This document shows positions 63,527 to 64,000 of a stretch of 64,000 nucleotides of DNA, piece by piece. The notes under the pieces were generated by a model. The model was not told the DNA's origin and ran no database searches. It saw only the letters and a program-made list of their open reading frames with translations. How positions within the stretch are numbered: position 1 is the stretch's first letter; each line of letters opens with the position of its first letter. Location of the stretch: positions 186,001 through 250,000 of the forward strand of contig NZ_FOKA01000002.1 in NCBI RefSeq assembly GCF_900111925.1, given 5' to 3'. The DNA is from Cellulomonas marina (GTDB lineage Bacteria > Actinomycetota > Actinomycetes > Actinomycetales > Cellulomonadaceae). Both the position numbers and the translations under genes were made by a program.

Positions 63527-63578
63527 CGGTCCGTCGCAGCCTGAGCACCACCACCAGCACCACCAGGAGGAGCACGTC

Positions 63579-64000
63579 ATGTCGGTCGGGGACATCGCAG
63601 GCCTGCTGGCGGCGATCGCGTTCGTCGTGCTCGTCGCCATGCTCGGCATGGTCCTCACGAAGGTCGGCCGCGTCGTCGACGGGCTGCGCGACTCCCTGCG
63701 CGAGGTGACCGACCACGCCCTGCCCGTCATCGACGAGGCCGCGGGCGTCATCGCGTCGACCAACGCCCAGCTCGGCAAGGTCGACACCGTCACGACGTCG
63801 GCGGCCCAGGTCTCGGAGAACGTCTCGGCGCTCACCGCGCTCGTCGCGGCGACGGTCGGCACGCCGCTCATCAAGGTCGCCTCCTTCTCGTACGCCGCAC
63901 GGCGCGCGCTGGCCACGCTGCTCGAGCGCGCAGGTGGCCCTGCCGCCGGTGGGCCCGCCGCCGCGCCGCGACCGGCCGCCGGTGGTGCCACCGCGGCCAC
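63579..64000 (+). CDS. DUF948 domain membrane protein (3' end outside window)
   Basis: ATG with AGGAGG 7 nt upstream opens a frame that runs off the right edge. One N-terminal membrane helix (IAGLLAAIAFVVLVAMLGMVL) is followed by a coiled-coil-like stretch (KVGRVVDGLRDSLREVTDHA, NAQLGKVDTVTTSAAQVSENV), the DUF948 pattern. Such genes lie between rpsD and alaS in many actinobacteria. At least 140 residues are visible, ending in an Ala/Pro/Gly-rich tail. Confidence 0.85.
   Translation, partial: MSVGDIAGLLAAIAFVVLVAMLGMVLTKVGRVVDGLRDSLREVTDHALPVIDEAAGVIASTNAQLGKVDTVTTSAAQVSENVSALTALVAATVGTPLIKVASFSYAARRALATLLERAGGPAAGGPAAAPRPAAGGATAA

Overview
The window is very GC-rich DNA (strong G/C third-position bias, many GTG starts, overlapping GTGA stop/start junctions) from an actinobacterium (Actinomycetota). 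Supporting this are phosphatidylinositol-mannoside genes (pgsA, a PatA-like acyltransferase, pimA), an SsgA-family protein, and a fixed core order thrS - HIT - pgsA - patA - pimA ... pdxS ... pdxT - yebC - ruvCAB - yajC - secDF - apt - relA - PPIase - MBL - hisS - aspS - rarA - rpsD, which is close to the order known from mycobacteria. I would guess Micrococcales (Cellulomonadaceae-like), but that rank is inference. I see no prophage, insertion sequence, integrase or CRISPR array.

Region by region. 1-3.5 kb: the end of a HemD/winged-helix fusion and a sirohydrochlorin chelatase (siroheme branch), a YidD-like gene, a GT9 glycosyltransferase and a phosphoesterase. 3.5-7.8 kb (minus): a DUF4129 / unknown / MoxR ATPase / DUF58 / membrane-protein operon in which nearly every junction overlaps by 4 bp. 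7.8-9.4 kb (minus): a sulfite-oxidase-like molybdoenzyme with an FNR-type flavoprotein. 9.4-16.7 kb: an unknown 442-residue protein, a hemerythrin-like protein, a secreted beta-helix protein with a palindrome at its promoter, a LacI regulator, a LON-domain protein and a stand-alone LigD-type polymerase. 16.8-20.6 kb: a GT1 glycosyltransferase divergent from a UbiA prenyltransferase + CrtI-type desaturase pair (probable carotenoid modification, possibly C50). 21-24.4 kb: a tRNA-Gly/Cys/Val operon, pabB-pabC, an SsgA-family gene and tRNA-Val(CAC).

24.6-32.4 kb: thrS and the phosphatidylinositol mannoside operon, then pdxS and a Nudix gene. 32.5-37.8 kb is an accessory block (aminotransferase, kynureninase, PPOX flavoprotein, Nei-type glycosylase, alpha/beta hydrolase, DUF2256 protein) that separates pdxS from its partner pdxT. 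37.8-48.9 kb: pdxT, yebC, ruvC, ruvAB (with a LexA-like box), yajC, secD (long structured leader), secF, apt and the bifunctional (p)ppGpp enzyme. 49-55.4 kb: AbiEi-like protein, DUF349 protein, membrane-anchored PPIase, MBL hydrolase, hisS, TspO. 55.5-64 kb: unknown conserved protein, aspS, GNAT, MMPL transporter, rarA, rpsD and a DUF948 protein cut by the window end.

A recurring regulatory theme is a TANNNT -10 box 6-8 nt upstream of the start codon, which predicts many leaderless mRNAs. No obviously new multi-gene system stands out. The best leads are noncoding: the secD leader with four hairpins, the 13-bp-periodic direct repeats before the aminotransferase, the palindrome on the promoter of the secreted beta-helix gene, overlapping divergent -10 boxes before pdxT, and a predicted leaderless 19-codon ORF coupled to the GT9 gene. 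Several housekeeping proteins carry in-frame tandem-repeat insertions.
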